From the NCBI GenBank assembly GCA_052161605.1, contig CP197409.1: a DNA stretch of 64,000 bases; one strand, given 5' to 3'. This stretch comes from JBKCUI01 sp052161605. GTDB taxonomy: Bacteria; Planctomycetota; Planctomycetia; Pirellulales; Pirellulaceae. The position numbers and the translations under genes are program-made. The notes beneath the pieces were generated by a model. It had not been told where the DNA came from and did no database searches. It saw only the letters and a program-made list of their open reading frames with translations. Shown piece by piece: positions 34,418 through 43,427 of this stretch; the stretch's first letter is position 1; the number at the start of each line of letters is the position of its first letter.

Positions 34418-35533
34418 ATGCGTACAATCCGAGTTCTCATTGTGGATGACTCAACGGTCATCCGCCGACTATTGAGCGATGCGCTTTCCGCCGATCCAGC
34501 CATCGAGATTGCAGGGATTGCAGCAAACGGAAAAATTGCCCTCTCGAAGATACCCATGCTCAATCCTGATGTCATCACCTTGGACATGGAGATGCCTGAG
34601 ATGGATGGCTTGACCACGCTGGTGGAAATTCGCAAGCTCTATCCGAAGTTGCCGGTCATCATGTTCAGCACGCTCACCCAGCGCGGCACCGAAGCTACCA
34701 TGGAAGCCCTTTTAAAGGGTGCGAACGACTACGTAACTAAGCCAGCGAATGTCGGAAGTGTCACTGCTGCAATTGCCAACGTAACCAATGAACTGGTTCC
34801 CAAGATCAAGCAGTTTTGCAATTGGACAACCCCAGCCACAACCAAGAGCATCCAACAGGACGGTGGGACCAATGCTGGTACTCGGCTTCCATCGGCGAGT
34901 TCACACCTCCCCAGTAAAGTTAGTCGCGTAGATATCGTTGTCATCGGAGTATCCACCGGTGGGCCGAATGCACTATCAACCATGCTTCCAGGGATTCCGG
35001 CCAAATTCCCTGTCCCAATCTTGATTGTTCAACACATGCCGCCGGTCTTCACGAAGCATCTTGCTGACCGTTTAAATCAGCTTTCCAGCCTTCACGTTCA
35101 AGAAGCCGCCGATGGTGATCTCCTGCTGCCCGGAGGTGCTTGGCTCGCTCCTGGCAATTTCCACATGAAGCTTCGCCGCCAAGGGACACAACTCAACGCC
35201 GTACTGAATCAAGAGCCGCCCGAATGTTCTTGCCGTCCCGCAGTGGATGTTCTCTTTCGCTCCGCAGTCGAGATCTTTGGAGCCAATGTACTTTCGGTGG
35301 TGATGACAGGCATGGGGCAAGATGGTCTACGAGGTTGTGTCGCAATTCGCCAAGCGGGCGGACGCGTCGTTGTACAAGACGAAGCGACCTCCGTCGTGTG
35401 GGGAATGCCAGGCGCGGTTGCGCGCGCTGGACATGCTCATAAGGTTATTCCGCTGGAAAAGATTGCTGACGAAATTATCGCTCAAACGCAATCGAACAGG
35501 ATACCCCGGAAACCAGAATACGTAAGGAACTGA
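34418..35533 (+). CDS. cheB: Protein-glutamate methylesterase CheB
   Basis: 371 residues. Receiver at 1-120 (VLIVDDSTVIRR, VITLDMEMPEMDGL, TKPANV), linker ~125-165, methylesterase at ~170-360 with the catalytic Ser in VIGVSTGGPNA, His in LIVQHMPPVF and Asp in VMTGMGQDG. It removes receptor methyl groups after phosphorylation by CheA. It is the last gene of the operon. Confidence 0.95.
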   Translation: MRTIRVLIVDDSTVIRRLLSDALSADPAIEIAGIAANGKIALSKIPMLNPDVITLDMEMPEMDGLTTLVEIRKLYPKLPVIMFSTLTQRGTEATMEALLKGANDYVTKPANVGSVTAAIANVTNELVPKIKQFCNWTTPATTKSIQQDGGTNAGTRLPSASSHLPSKVSRVDIVVIGVSTGGPNALSTMLPGIPAKFPVPILIVQHMPPVFTKHLADRLNQLSSLHVQEAADGDLLLPGGAWLAPGNFHMKLRRQGTQLNAVLNQEPPECSCRPAVDVLFRSAVEIFGANVLSVVMTGMGQDGLRGCVAIRQAGGRVVVQDEATSVVWGMPGAVARAGHAHKVIPLEKIADEIIAQTQSNRIPRKPEYVRN

Positions 35534-35861
35534 AGACATTTTTAACAATCGTACAAGGTATGCCATCGATCATTCTCGAACCGGACGGACCAATTCTGAT
35601 ATTCCTGAGTGCCATGGCTTCGCACGGCTGGCGAGAGGTTGCGATATTGCAAGGTCCTCGCAATTATATGGATTCCTAAGCCAGAAACCAATTTAACTGC
35701 AGGCGACAATCATTGTTTGATTAAGTTGAGTTACCCGTTTAGGACTTAGGACCGATGTTGCCAATCCCATAGCTAACTCGGCTTCATCAAGTTCGGTGCA
35801 CACGATAGGTTGTCGCTAAACAAGCATACCACCCCCGTCGATAATTCCTCTCAAATCACTC
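35534..35861. other. Intergenic region between cheB and the GGDEF-EAL gene
   Basis: Convergent gene ends. A 39-codon frame (plus, from about 35561) has no ribosome site and is not called. I found no repeat or clear terminator apart from short hairpins. Confidence 0.35.
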
Positions 35862-37799
35862 TTAGGTTAAGCTGGTTTGTACCATCGACATCGATTGCGA
35901 TATAGAAAGCGGAGTGACGAAATAGATGTCCCCATGGCGGAGTTCCCCGTTGCGGAATTTCGGCTGCTCCAGACGCATCTTGCGGACGAAAGGCTGCACT
36001 TGGTCAGCATCCAGAGGCTTCGCGAAATAGTAGCCTTGTCCATAGTGGCAGTCCAGCTCTTGAAGCTTCGAAAGTTGAGCAAACGTCTCGATCCCCTCGG
36101 CTACCACTTGAATATGTGTCTCCGAAAGTAACTTGATTACGAGATCAACCAATTTGGAACGATAAACGTCTTCGTCAATATTGGTTATCAAAGAGCGATC
36201 CAATTTTAGGACATCAAGTGGAAGTTCGTGTAGACAGGCCAAGGACGAATGCCCTGTTCCGAAGTCGTCCAAGTCGATTTTTGCTCCGAGTGACCTTAGC
36301 TTTTTGATCGCCTCAACCGACGTGGCAAGGTCCTCCATCATTTCACTCTCGGTTATTTCAAAGTGGATGCTCGATGGCGAAATGCCGCTTTGAGCAAGTG
36401 CCGATTGAAACAAGTCGAGAAACTCGCTTTGGACCAATTGCTGCCGTGAAAGATTAATGCTGATGTGGTTCGGAGTCGAATCGGAATCGATCGCGAACCA
36501 ATCAGCGAACTGCTGACATGCGGTTCGCATCACCCATTCACCAATGGCGACAATCAATCCCGTTTCTTCAGCAATGGGGATGAAATCGATCGGTGGTATC
36601 CGTCCTTTTTCTGGATGATTCCATCGGATGAGGGCCTCGACGCTTTCGACCAACCCTGTTTCCAAGTTGACGATTGGCTGATATTGCAATGCGAATTGAT
36701 TTAACTCGATTGCTTGACGCAAGTCGGCATCGATTTGCCACCGCTGAATCGCACGGATTCGCATGCTGGGGTCAAAAGATCGAAAGCAGCCGCGACCAGC
36801 CTCTTTCGCTTCGTACATGGCGATATCCGCGTCACGGATCAGCTCATCGATAGTAGTATACTGCCCACTACTCGTAACGACTCCGATGCTTGCGGTTAGG
36901 TAGAGCATGCGACCGCCGACCGTTAGAGGATTGCTCATGGCGGATAAAATCCGGGACGCGATACTCTCGGCTGATTTCACGTTTGGTATCGACTCAATTA
37001 GGATGATAAATTCGTCTCCACCAAATCGCGCAACCGTCGCGTTGCTTTCACGTCGCACGATTAAGTCGCCACCTCGGACGCTCGCTTTGAGCCGTTTCGC
37101 GGCTTCCCTCAGAACGAGATCACCACAGTCATGCCCCAGACTATCATTGATCAGCTTGAATCGATCAAGATCGATAAACATGACCGCAAACAGATCGAGT
37201 CCGTGTTGACTCGCATCGATCGAGATCTGGATTCTTTCAAAAAGAGTGGCTTTGTTAGGTAAACCTGTTAGAGCGTCAAATCCAGCTCTTTGTTTTAGAT
37301 CTTCCATTAGCGACTGGGTCTTCAAGGCTGAACAGACACGGGCTCGAAGCTCGATTGGGAGAAAGGGCTTGCTGATGTAATCGCAAATGCCTTGACTAAA
37401 GGCCGATGCAATGAGCGACGGATCTTTGTCTCCTGTGATCATGATCACAGGAATATGTTTCAATTGGCGATCGGCCTGAAGCTGTTTCAGAACTTCCATG
37501 CCGTCGCAGTCTGGCATGAAGTAGTCTAGCAGGATCAAGGTTGGGACTAAATCGGCTGCCATACGCAAGCCATCCACGCCACCTGACGCATAACTTAGTC
37601 GAGCTCCAGTCGGTGACAATATTTTGCCAATGAGTGCTTGGATATCCCGGCAATCATCAATGACTAAGACATGGGGAGAAGGGATTTCCACTTTATCTAT
37701 CGCGTTTGGACTTAGCATGATGCGTTCTCCACAATGCGGACAGTCCGAATAATTGATTTGGCATGGTCCATCGGTTAACATTCCCTCGGCGAGGTGCAC
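35862..37799 (-). CDS. REC-GGDEF-EAL cyclic-di-GMP protein with N-terminal Cys motif
   Basis: 645 residues. N-terminal CPHCGE with a further Cys (C13) in the first 25 residues suggests a small metal or redox site. REC at ~42-165 (VLVIDDCRD, LILLDYFMPDCDG, YISKPF). GGDEF at ~175-345 (DALTGLPNK, MFIDLDRFKLIND, ATVARFGGDEFIIL, intact active site). EAL at ~365-615 (SVEALIRW, HFEITESEMM, DDFGTGHSSL, VVAEGIE), also with active-site residues present. It may make and break cyclic-di-GMP, under control of a kinase of the same region. It is read toward the end of cheB. Confidence 0.93.
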   Translation of the reverse strand: MHLAEGMLTDGPCQINYSDCPHCGERIMLSPNAIDKVEIPSPHVLVIDDCRDIQALIGKILSPTGARLSYASGGVDGLRMAADLVPTLILLDYFMPDCDGMEVLKQLQADRQLKHIPVIMITGDKDPSLIASAFSQGICDYISKPFLPIELRARVCSALKTQSLMEDLKQRAGFDALTGLPNKATLFERIQISIDASQHGLDLFAVMFIDLDRFKLINDSLGHDCGDLVLREAAKRLKASVRGGDLIVRRESNATVARFGGDEFIILIESIPNVKSAESIASRILSAMSNPLTVGGRMLYLTASIGVVTSSGQYTTIDELIRDADIAMYEAKEAGRGCFRSFDPSMRIRAIQRWQIDADLRQAIELNQFALQYQPIVNLETGLVESVEALIRWNHPEKGRIPPIDFIPIAEETGLIVAIGEWVMRTACQQFADWFAIDSDSTPNHISINLSRQQLVQSEFLDLFQSALAQSGISPSSIHFEITESEMMEDLATSVEAIKKLRSLGAKIDLDDFGTGHSSLACLHELPLDVLKLDRSLITNIDEDVYRSKLVDLVIKLLSETHIQVVAEGIETFAQLSKLQELDCHYGQGYYFAKPLDADQVQPFVRKMRLEQPKFRNGELRHGDIYFVTPLSISQSMSMVQTSLT

Positions 37800-37978
37800 C
37801 GATATTCTAACCTGTTCGATAATCGCTCATGGAGCATAGCACATATTTCCATGTTGACGGCTTGGCTGACTCGGGAAGCCTTGATTTTGCATGTATTGCA
37901 CGCGACTCTTCAACAATTGCGTTAACAACATGTCCATTTGGAATGTGAACTGAAGGCGATTAGGGATTCCCTTACCGG

Positions 37979-38770
37979 TCCGCCCTGTGCAAAAAGGTTG
38001 CTCCGGCAATTTCGATCGGTTTAGGTTTTCATGCGAACGATCGTGTGACGCTATGAAGACTTGACCGAAGGCCAAACTTGAGATCTTATCGCCGGGTTAT
38101 CGTGACCGAGTCTGGTCGAGACTTGCGAATTGCATGTTCAAGATACGATGCGATCTACACTGTTCGCATGGAGCGATGAAGTGATCGAGGCATTCTTGCT
38201 TTATCGTTTGCACGAATCGTTCGACAGTTGTCGTGCATGACGATATGCAGAAACACCAAGACAAAGATATCCCGCAACCCGGCTTTGGACACGATCTTTT
38301 TGGAGAAGAAATCGCACTGCCACATCGTCTTTGCGTGCCTCTTGAGAAACTCATCCCATGTTCCCGGTCCACGTTGTGCCCCAGTCTCTAATCCATTTCG
38401 TTTGAGTATGTTTTTGACAGTATTGCGTGTGACCGATTCGATACCGAGTTTTCGCAAAACGAACCAAGCGGTTCTTCTCGCGTTCCGTTAGACTAATGCG
38501 ACCGGGTAAGCGACTGCGAAGGATCTGGTTTTCCGCCTTGAGGTAGCTCACTTGGCGGGCGAGTTCCTTCTCGGTGGAGCGAGCGGTAGTCGAAACGCCT
38601 ATGTATTCAACCATTAGACTGGCTCGAAAGTTCGGGCATCGAGCAAGGTCGGAGTTAGGTAGTTCGTGACCTGCAACGAATCACGACCGAACCGGTCTCG
38701 AACTCATCCGACTGTTAAGCAGATTTTCCGTTACGCGGCACACGTAGAGTGACCGAGCGATCCGGTGTTT
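37979..38770 (-). mobile_element. Decayed integrase-core transposase element
   Basis: On the minus strand (38614 down to 38097) pieces in two frames read MVEYIGVSTTARSTEKELA, ENQILRSRLPG, SVTRNTVKNILKRNGLETG, GTWDEFLKRHAKTMWQCDFF, ERFVQTIKQECLDHF and NMQFASLDQTRSR. This is a planctomycete integrase-core transposase (rve fold); DFF holds a catalytic Asp. At least two frameshifts and an internal gap break it. The 3' part (37979-38180) matches 14921-15130; the 5' part matches 12240-12372 and 15360-15540. It is the most complete copy in the window but not functional. Confidence 0.75.
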
Positions 38771-38832
38771 TCGTCGAAACGTCATCGCGAGTTGGGGAAC
38801 TTGAGGTAGGTTGCAAACCGCGACCGATCAAG

Positions 38833-38927
38833 CGATAATCACTTACGTAGTGGAGCAAAGCCACACAATTCGGACGCACAATCTATCCCACCGCTCCGCC
38901 AAGGATAGACTGCAATTCGTTTATCCG
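38833..38927 (+). repeat. attC-like recombination repeat, copy 1
   Basis: 95-nt imperfect inverted repeat. The outer pair is CGATAA (38833-38838) and TTATCCG (38921-38927); the inner pair is GGAGC (38852-38856) and GCTCC (38893-38897). The 26 nt before it and most of its body match copy 2 at 39793-39898. An extra G in the 3' outer arm gives the bulge typical of attC sites. The DUF7010 gene starts 11 nt after it. The reading as an integron-type site is an inference; no integrase gene is in the window. Confidence 0.5.
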
Positions 38928-38938
38928 CTGCACACCAA

Positions 38939-39547
38939 GTGGGGACTATTAAACTGGATATTGGAACCGCTCAATCAGAAATTCGTACGGCGTATTTGCG
39001 CGGTGGGCCCGGAGCTGTCGTCTCTGGAATTGTGTGGTTGTGCTCGGCACTGGTGGCAACTACACATGGGGTCCCAATAGGCTTTGCTGTTTTGTTTTTC
39101 GGCGGCATGCTTATTTTTCCCGTAGCCAGCATCATTGTCCGTCAGTTCTTTGGTCGGCCTAATGTTTCGCCGAGCAATCCGGGTGGATTGACCGTAATTG
39201 AGACAATCTTTCCGATGATCGGAGGCTTGTTGGCTGCATGGTTGCTGATTCCCTACCGTCCGGATTTTGCTTTTCCGATTTCTGCCATCGCGGTCGGCGC
39301 ACACTATTTTGGTTTCCGCACCGCATACGGCGATTGGACGAATTGGATACTTGGTGGGATAATGTGCGTTGTCGGTATTGGGGCAATTTTCTATAGTTTA
39401 CCTAAATCAAACATCGTGCCCTACGCTATCGCTGTCATTGAGGTGTCGTTTGGTTGTTGGTTGACATGGGTCAGCTTTAGAAACGACAGCAACAGCACCT
39501 CCGTTCGTCAATCCGGCAAAACTGCGGATGGCCGAGCATCGTCATAG
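38939..39547 (+). CDS. DUF7010 family membrane protein
   Basis: 202 residues, start GTG at 38939 (no ATG in frame upstream). Six hydrophobic segments, for example GAVVSGIVWLCSALVATTHG, GFAVLFFGGMLIFPVASIIV, IETIFPMIGGLLAAWLLIPY, ISAIAVGAHYFGFRTAYG and WILGGIMCVVGIGAIFYSL. The pattern EIRTAYLRGGPGAVVSG and FFGGMLIFP is that of DUF7010 proteins; function unknown. It is placed like a cassette gene: directly behind one attC-like repeat and ahead of the next at 39793. Confidence 0.75.
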   Translation: MGTIKLDIGTAQSEIRTAYLRGGPGAVVSGIVWLCSALVATTHGVPIGFAVLFFGGMLIFPVASIIVRQFFGRPNVSPSNPGGLTVIETIFPMIGGLLAAWLLIPYRPDFAFPISAIAVGAHYFGFRTAYGDWTNWILGGIMCVVGIGAIFYSLPKSNIVPYAIAVIEVSFGCWLTWVSFRNDSNSTSVRQSGKTADGRASS

Positions 39548-39562
39548 GGACCGAATTGCAGT

Positions 39563-39615
39563 GGCCCCTTGCCACGCCACATAGCATGCAGGGGCCTGCC
39601 GCGTTGTTAAACGCG
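39563..39615 (+). terminator. Two adjacent hairpins after the DUF7010 gene
   Basis: GGCCCCT (39563-39569) pairs with AGGGGCC (39590-39596), and CGCGTT (39600-39605) with AACGCG (39610-39615). There is no clear T run, so it is either a factor-dependent terminator or part of a larger folded element. Confidence 0.4.
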
Positions 39616-39792
39616 CGGGAGTGCGACGACGGATCTACTGAACAGGATCTCGGTAGAGCCTTGGACAACAAGTGTTCGACAGGGTAAAAGCCTTACGAAC
39701 GAGAAATGGATTGCGTAGGAGTCTTCAAAGAGCTCAGGAGGAGTGAAAAGGAGAAGAATCCGCAAGCAGGTTGCGAACCGCGACCGATCAAA

Positions 39793-39898
39793 CGATAATC
39801 TCTCGGGATGCGGAGCAAAGCTATGCAGTTCGGGCCCACAATCTATCCCACCGCTCCGGTACGCTCCGGTAGGGATAGATTGTATTTCATTTTATCCG
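39793..39898 (+). repeat. attC-like recombination repeat, copy 2
   Basis: 106-nt imperfect inverted repeat with the same layout as copy 1: CGATAA (39793-39798) and TTATCCG (39892-39898) outside, GCGGAGC (39810-39816) and GCTCCG (39853-39858, repeated 39863-39868) inside, plus a perfect inner hairpin ACAATCTATCCC (39839-39850) with GGGATAGATTGT (39873-39884). The next gene starts 6 nt after it. Confidence 0.5.
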
Positions 39899-39903
39899 AC
39901 GCA

Positions 39904-40374
39904 ATGGAGTATATGACCGGACGACACGATTGGTATAGAAAAGAGACTTGGACTGCATTCGATCGCGATGACTTTGAAACGCGTCTAGCGCGTGCTCGGA
40001 AATCTAGCCGATCGCAATACTTGGTGATTCAAGCAGAACGCGACTATCCGAACTCTCGAACAAATGTTCATCTTGAGTTTGCGGAATACGTCCTTCGATG
40101 TCACCAGGACAATCTGTTTCATGAGGCTTTGCTGACAATAGACGAAATGCATCTGCCAGGTGTGCAATTTCCTCTTCATGACTACCTTCACCACGCCTTC
40201 AAGGCTGTGTTGCTTAGATCGCTAAACATGGACGGTGCCCGACAACATGCTGAGCTCGCGAGAGTGGCAGCCGCAAGAATTCATTCTGGTTTCTGGAAGC
40301 ATCCGACGCTTTGTTTGGTCGATGAAGAGCCGGACTGGCTGAGACATGAGCTCGATAGGATAATAGTCGGATGA
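39904..40374 (+). CDS. Unknown small protein behind an attC-like repeat
   Basis: 156 residues from the ATG at 39904. The frame is open back to 39808, but that part lies inside the attC-like repeat, so the later start is preferred. The protein is soluble, helical and rich in Arg, His and Asp: DWYRKETWTAF, FETRLARARKSSRSQYLVI, HLEFAEYVLRCHQDNLFHEA, YLHHAFKAVLL. No family recognised. The position directly after a recombination-like repeat suggests a cassette gene, often of defence or adaptive function, but no function can be read. Confidence 0.6.
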   Translation: MEYMTGRHDWYRKETWTAFDRDDFETRLARARKSSRSQYLVIQAERDYPNSRTNVHLEFAEYVLRCHQDNLFHEALLTIDEMHLPGVQFPLHDYLHHAFKAVLLRSLNMDGARQHAELARVAAARIHSGFWKHPTLCLVDEEPDWLRHELDRIIVG

Positions 40375-40399
40375 CATAAATAGGCTTAGATTTTATGTC
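40373..40399 (+). terminator. Hairpin after the unknown cassette gene
   Basis: GACATAAA (40373-40380) pairs with TTTATGTC (40392-40399) around an 11-nt loop; the stop codon overlaps the left arm. No T run follows; a weak terminator. Confidence 0.35.
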
Positions 40400-40843
40400 G
40401 GATAGTCGGGTGAGGCCCTGCCTCGAGCCTGCTTGTGTCTCTTGACTTCTTTACAGGCCAGCAGCTAGCCCTATTTTCGACGGTAGTCGAAAAACATTTA
40501 AGCCATTGTTCAAGAATCGCAACTGCTGCATCGGGGGTACTTTTTCTTTTGATGGCTGTGTCATCATTTTGAGATGCGGAGATCAATGTGATTACAGCCA
40601 CAACTCAGCAAGGCTCTTTGAAAACTGAGTTTAGCCCTCGAAAAGCAAGCTTTAAGGATTTCTTGTGGATTGTCTAAGTTTTGGCACGTCGTTTGTTGTT
40701 GTTTGTTGTTGTATGAAATTGCCAAGGTGGTCTCTTAGGTGGGATTCTGGTACCATATCGAGAGTCACCAATGGCAATTGCGATCACAGACTGGCTGTGG
40801 TCAAGCGATGTTGTGTTCTTTCGGAAAAGTATGAGGCCGAAAC
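40400..40843. other. Gene-free stretch before the secreted repeat protein
   Basis: No gene with a ribosome site. A third attC-like repeat is not present. TATCGAGAG at about 40757 and GTTGTGTTC near 40810 lie in the probable promoter region of the following gene, but I cannot assign boxes. Confidence 0.3.
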
Positions 40844-41281
40844 ATGAAACGAGTTATGCAAAAGCTAGGTTTGGGACTGTTGGCAGGCGTGGCCTTGGTG
40901 GGATGGGCAGCACCTTCGGCAGAAGCACAATTTAACCGTGGTGGAAGATATTGTCCGCCCGCGGTGGCTTATCGCCCTGTCGTGGTTGTTCCATCGTACG
41001 GAACGTCCCTCAGTGTTAACCGAGTGACACCATTCGGCTATGGAGTTCAGTATGGAAACACTGCATTTCGTCCTGCTGTCCCGATCTATAGTGGGTTTGG
41101 GGTAGGGCCGAGCTTCGGGGTGCCTCGCGGCGCATCGTGGGGCGGCGGAGCGTTTCCGCCCGGCGCATCGTGGGGAGGTGGAGCGTTTCCGCCCGGCGCA
41201 TCATGGGGGGGTGGAGCATTTCCTCCGGGGGCATCTTGGGGCGGTGTGAATGCCGGGCGTTCTGCATTCTTCGGTTACTAA
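40844..41281 (+). CDS. Secreted Gly/Trp/Pro-rich repeat protein
   Basis: 145 residues. The signal peptide is MKRVMQKLGLGLLAGVALVG with cleavage after AEA. The mature protein is small and Pro/Gly/Tyr-rich (YCPPAVAYRPVVVVPSYG) and ends in about 3.5 copies of an 11-residue unit, GASWGGGAFPP, encoded by a 33-bp tandem repeat. Its size, basic leader and repeat recall small surface or matrix proteins of planctomycetes; function unknown. A bidirectional terminator separates it from rimI. Confidence 0.8.
   Translation: MKRVMQKLGLGLLAGVALVGWAAPSAEAQFNRGGRYCPPAVAYRPVVVVPSYGTSLSVNRVTPFGYGVQYGNTAFRPAVPIYSGFGVGPSFGVPRGASWGGGAFPPGASWGGGAFPPGASWGGGAFPPGASWGGVNAGRSAFFGY
41129..41243 (+). repeat. 33-bp tandem repeat, about 3.5 copies
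   Basis: Units at 41129-41161, 41162-41194, 41195-41227 and a part at 41228-41243, differing at a few third positions. They encode GASWGGGAFPP. The number of units could vary between strains because of slippage. Confidence 0.85.
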
Positions 41282-41375
41282 CTCACGCCTAAATTATGCG
41301 TCCTGTAGCCGCAGTCCTCGAGGGTATTTTGATTCGGCTTGCATTGCTAGCCGAACTGCAAATGTAATAGATTTG

Positions 41376-41401
41376 TAGAGCGGGTCTGTGGGCCCGCTCT
41401 A
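41376..41401. terminator. Bidirectional terminator hairpin
   Basis: TAGAGCGGG (41376-41384) and CCCGCTCTA (41393-41401) form a perfect 9-bp stem between two convergent genes, followed by AAAG on one side and preceded by ATTTG on the other. Confidence 0.65.
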
Positions 41402-41407
41402 GAAAGC

Positions 41408-41911
41408 CTAAGCGGCGTGCCGGTCTTCTTCCATCGCGAGTGACTCCAGAGCTACGCGGTACTGCATTAAGAATGCATCCTCAGGCGTATCTTCATAAAA
41501 GGATCTCAAGACACTGGTCGCTCGGAACCCCAATTGGCGGAAGAACAGTTGTGCGTCTAAGTTGGTTTCCCGGACCTCTAGCACAATTCGATTTCTTCTT
41601 TGGTATGCTAGCTTAGAGACGAGTTTGTCGACCATTGCACGACCGATTCCTTGCCGGCGATAGTCGGGGTGGACTGCAAAGGATAGGATGTGGATTCGGT
41701 TCTTGTGAAGCTCGTAGATCATGAAGCCGGCTACCTCTTCGTTTCGCTCGGCAACCATTCCGATGCAATCCCTCTGTCTCAAGCATCGAATAAACTCGTC
41801 TTCGGTCCACGGAAACTCAAAGCTAGCATTCTCGATATTGAGAACGAATGGTAAGTCTCTGCGGATCATCCAGCGGATATGGCACGCTTGATTGGAGTTG
41901 ATGCTCGGCAT
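41408..41911 (-). CDS. rimI: GNAT acetyltransferase, RimI-like (ribosomal protein S18 alanine N-acetyltransferase)
   Basis: 167 residues from the ATG at 41911 (MPSINSNQACHIRWMIRRDL). The frame is open to 42358 but the extra part is unlike any GNAT. Motif A is HILSFAVHPDYRRQGIGRAMV (acetyl-CoA binding), followed by VLEVRETNLDAQLFF and GFRATSVLRSFYED, typical of RimI. It acetylates the N-terminal Ala of S18 or related proteins. No strong ribosome site lies before the chosen ATG; an internal start is possible. Confidence 0.82.
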   Translation of the reverse strand: MPSINSNQACHIRWMIRRDLPFVLNIENASFEFPWTEDEFIRCLRQRDCIGMVAERNEEVAGFMIYELHKNRIHILSFAVHPDYRRQGIGRAMVDKLVSKLAYQRRNRIVLEVRETNLDAQLFFRQLGFRATSVLRSFYEDTPEDAFLMQYRVALESLAMEEDRHAA

Positions 41912-42327
41912 CGGAGGGAACCCTCTAGGTTTGCGTAACGCGAGGCTGCTTCCGTGCACCTCTGACTCCAAGACAGTACCAAAACTTACCCCCGTGAACC
42001 AAGTCGAATTCCTCGCCAAGTTCGATGGTTTTTCGATAAAGTTTTGGTGATGGAATCTGTTGGACACTTGGTATTTGCGAATGCAGTGGTTGCCAATTTT
42101 TTGAGCATAGAGGTCGAGGCCCCCTCTTTTGGGGGGGGTTGCGCAAAATGTGGGCATGCTTGCAAAACAGCGATAAGTCTTTGCTGGCATTAGGCTTGCG
42201 GAGACCCTATTGCCAGCTATCCCAATATGGGCTGTTCGACCGACGACACCACGTCGGTCGCAATCGCTCCTGGCAAAGAGGCGGGAGCATAGGAAGCAGA
42301 ACAGACCAAAGAAAAGGGAGATTAAGG
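41912..42327. other. Divergent intergenic region with CCCCC/GGGGG hairpin
   Basis: 416 nt between rimI and the ribbon-helix-helix gene. CCCCCTC (near 42119) and GGGGGGG (near 42130) form a compact GC hairpin around TTTT. Otherwise no gene. It probably holds both promoters. Confidence 0.35.
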
Positions 42328-43056
42328 ATGAATTTCGGAGAATCGCCAAGTGACCCATGGACCACCAACCACTTCATGGGACCAGCCGCTGACCCCGCTG
42401 CTGGCACACCCGCTGCTGGAACCACCACAACCGCACAGGCTACAGCCGCTCCAGACTCGACTCAGAATGCTAGCAAACCAGTGGATGAAGCGGGCGAAAA
42501 GCTAGCAGCCGAAATGAAGATCTTCAACGATCTTTCCGCATCCTTAAAATGCAAGCTAATCACTTCCGGAACGCTCGAGGAGCGAGGCGCTTCGGTGGTT
42601 AGTTTGGCAGCTGAACTGTTTGGGGTCGCTCCCACCTGGACCGCCTTCTACCGTGAAGTCCTCGGGGCCGAAGGGTTCTTGAGAACGGCTATTGCCGAGG
42701 CATCCGAAATTTCCGAGTTCGAATGCTGCGATCACCATAGCAAGCTGCTCGAGATGCTTACTGCACTGAGATCTCGCGATCTGCCCGAAAACGATCCACA
42801 CGAAGCCCAGCGTATGATCACGGTCAGAATCCCGAAAAGTCTCCACGACACGATTTGCGATGAGGCAAACCGGTTAGAGGTTAGCGTCAACAAGCTCTGC
42901 ATTTCTCGGCTACTGCAAAAAGTCGACCGAAGTATGATCCCGACCTCGACTCAGAAACGTCGAGGACGTAAGCCTGGAACGGGAGCAGGGAAGAAGCTAT
43001 CGAAGCGGACTGACGCCGAACCTGTCGTCACGGAATACAGGCCGCTCGAAGATTAG
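42328..43056 (+). CDS. HicB/CopG-like ribbon-helix-helix protein with long N-terminal extension
   Basis: 242 residues from the ATG at 42328, which has GGGAG and AAGG upstream. The N-terminal ~45 residues are Ala/Thr/Pro-rich and low in complexity (AADPAAGTPAAGTTTT). A middle helical domain (residues ~55-150, LFGVAPTWTAFYREVLG) has no recognised family. A ribbon-helix-helix at ~165-200 reads MITVRIPKSLHDTICDEANR and VNKLCISRLL, which is the HicB/CopG antitoxin-type DNA-binding fold. The basic tail (RRGRKPGTGAGKK) is AT-hook-like. No toxin gene is adjacent, so a free regulator is more likely than an antitoxin. Confidence 0.75.
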   Translation: MNFGESPSDPWTTNHFMGPAADPAAGTPAAGTTTTAQATAAPDSTQNASKPVDEAGEKLAAEMKIFNDLSASLKCKLITSGTLEERGASVVSLAAELFGVAPTWTAFYREVLGAEGFLRTAIAEASEISEFECCDHHSKLLEMLTALRSRDLPENDPHEAQRMITVRIPKSLHDTICDEANRLEVSVNKLCISRLLQKVDRSMIPTSTQKRRGRKPGTGAGKKLSKRTDAEPVVTEYRPLED

Positions 43057-43427
43057 AGCCTTTTGAAGACTATAATCCGACTAGAATCCATAGTGTTCCC
43101 AATTCCCAGCCGGCATAGGAGTCTGCCCCGGTTCGCGCAGATCGGGGCAGGATAGGAGCAGGCTGATTGCCAGCTTGTGCTGTCAGGTTAGTGCTGTCGG
43201 GCTGGCGAAATGGTCTCGGAAGTTGTGATCTCGGAAATCGCGGCGTGTCCTCATGCACGCTGCGCAAGCATAGAGGCTGACCGCTAGTTCATTTCCTCAC
43301 TACAGGGGCAGACAATGAGAAAACATCTCATTGGATAGTTGCTTGAGCATTGGAAGCGGTTCTGGGTTAGAACGCGCAACGCAGCCCGTTGGGCATGCGG
43401 TTAAACGATTCAGGCCAAAGATTTGTA
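43057..43427. other. Intergenic region with one strong hairpin
   Basis: 371 nt between convergent ends. CTGCCCCG (43123-43130) pairs with CGGGGCAG (43143-43150), a perfect 8-bp stem without T run. A further segment to 43427 shows nothing coding. Confidence 0.4.

Noticed and set aside
35561..35680. A 39-codon plus-strand frame after cheB
   Set aside because: It is short, has no ribosome site and no match to a known small protein.
42328..43056. The ribbon-helix-helix protein as the antitoxin of a HicAB pair
   Set aside because: No HicA-like gene lies on either side, and the protein is much longer than a HicB antitoxin.
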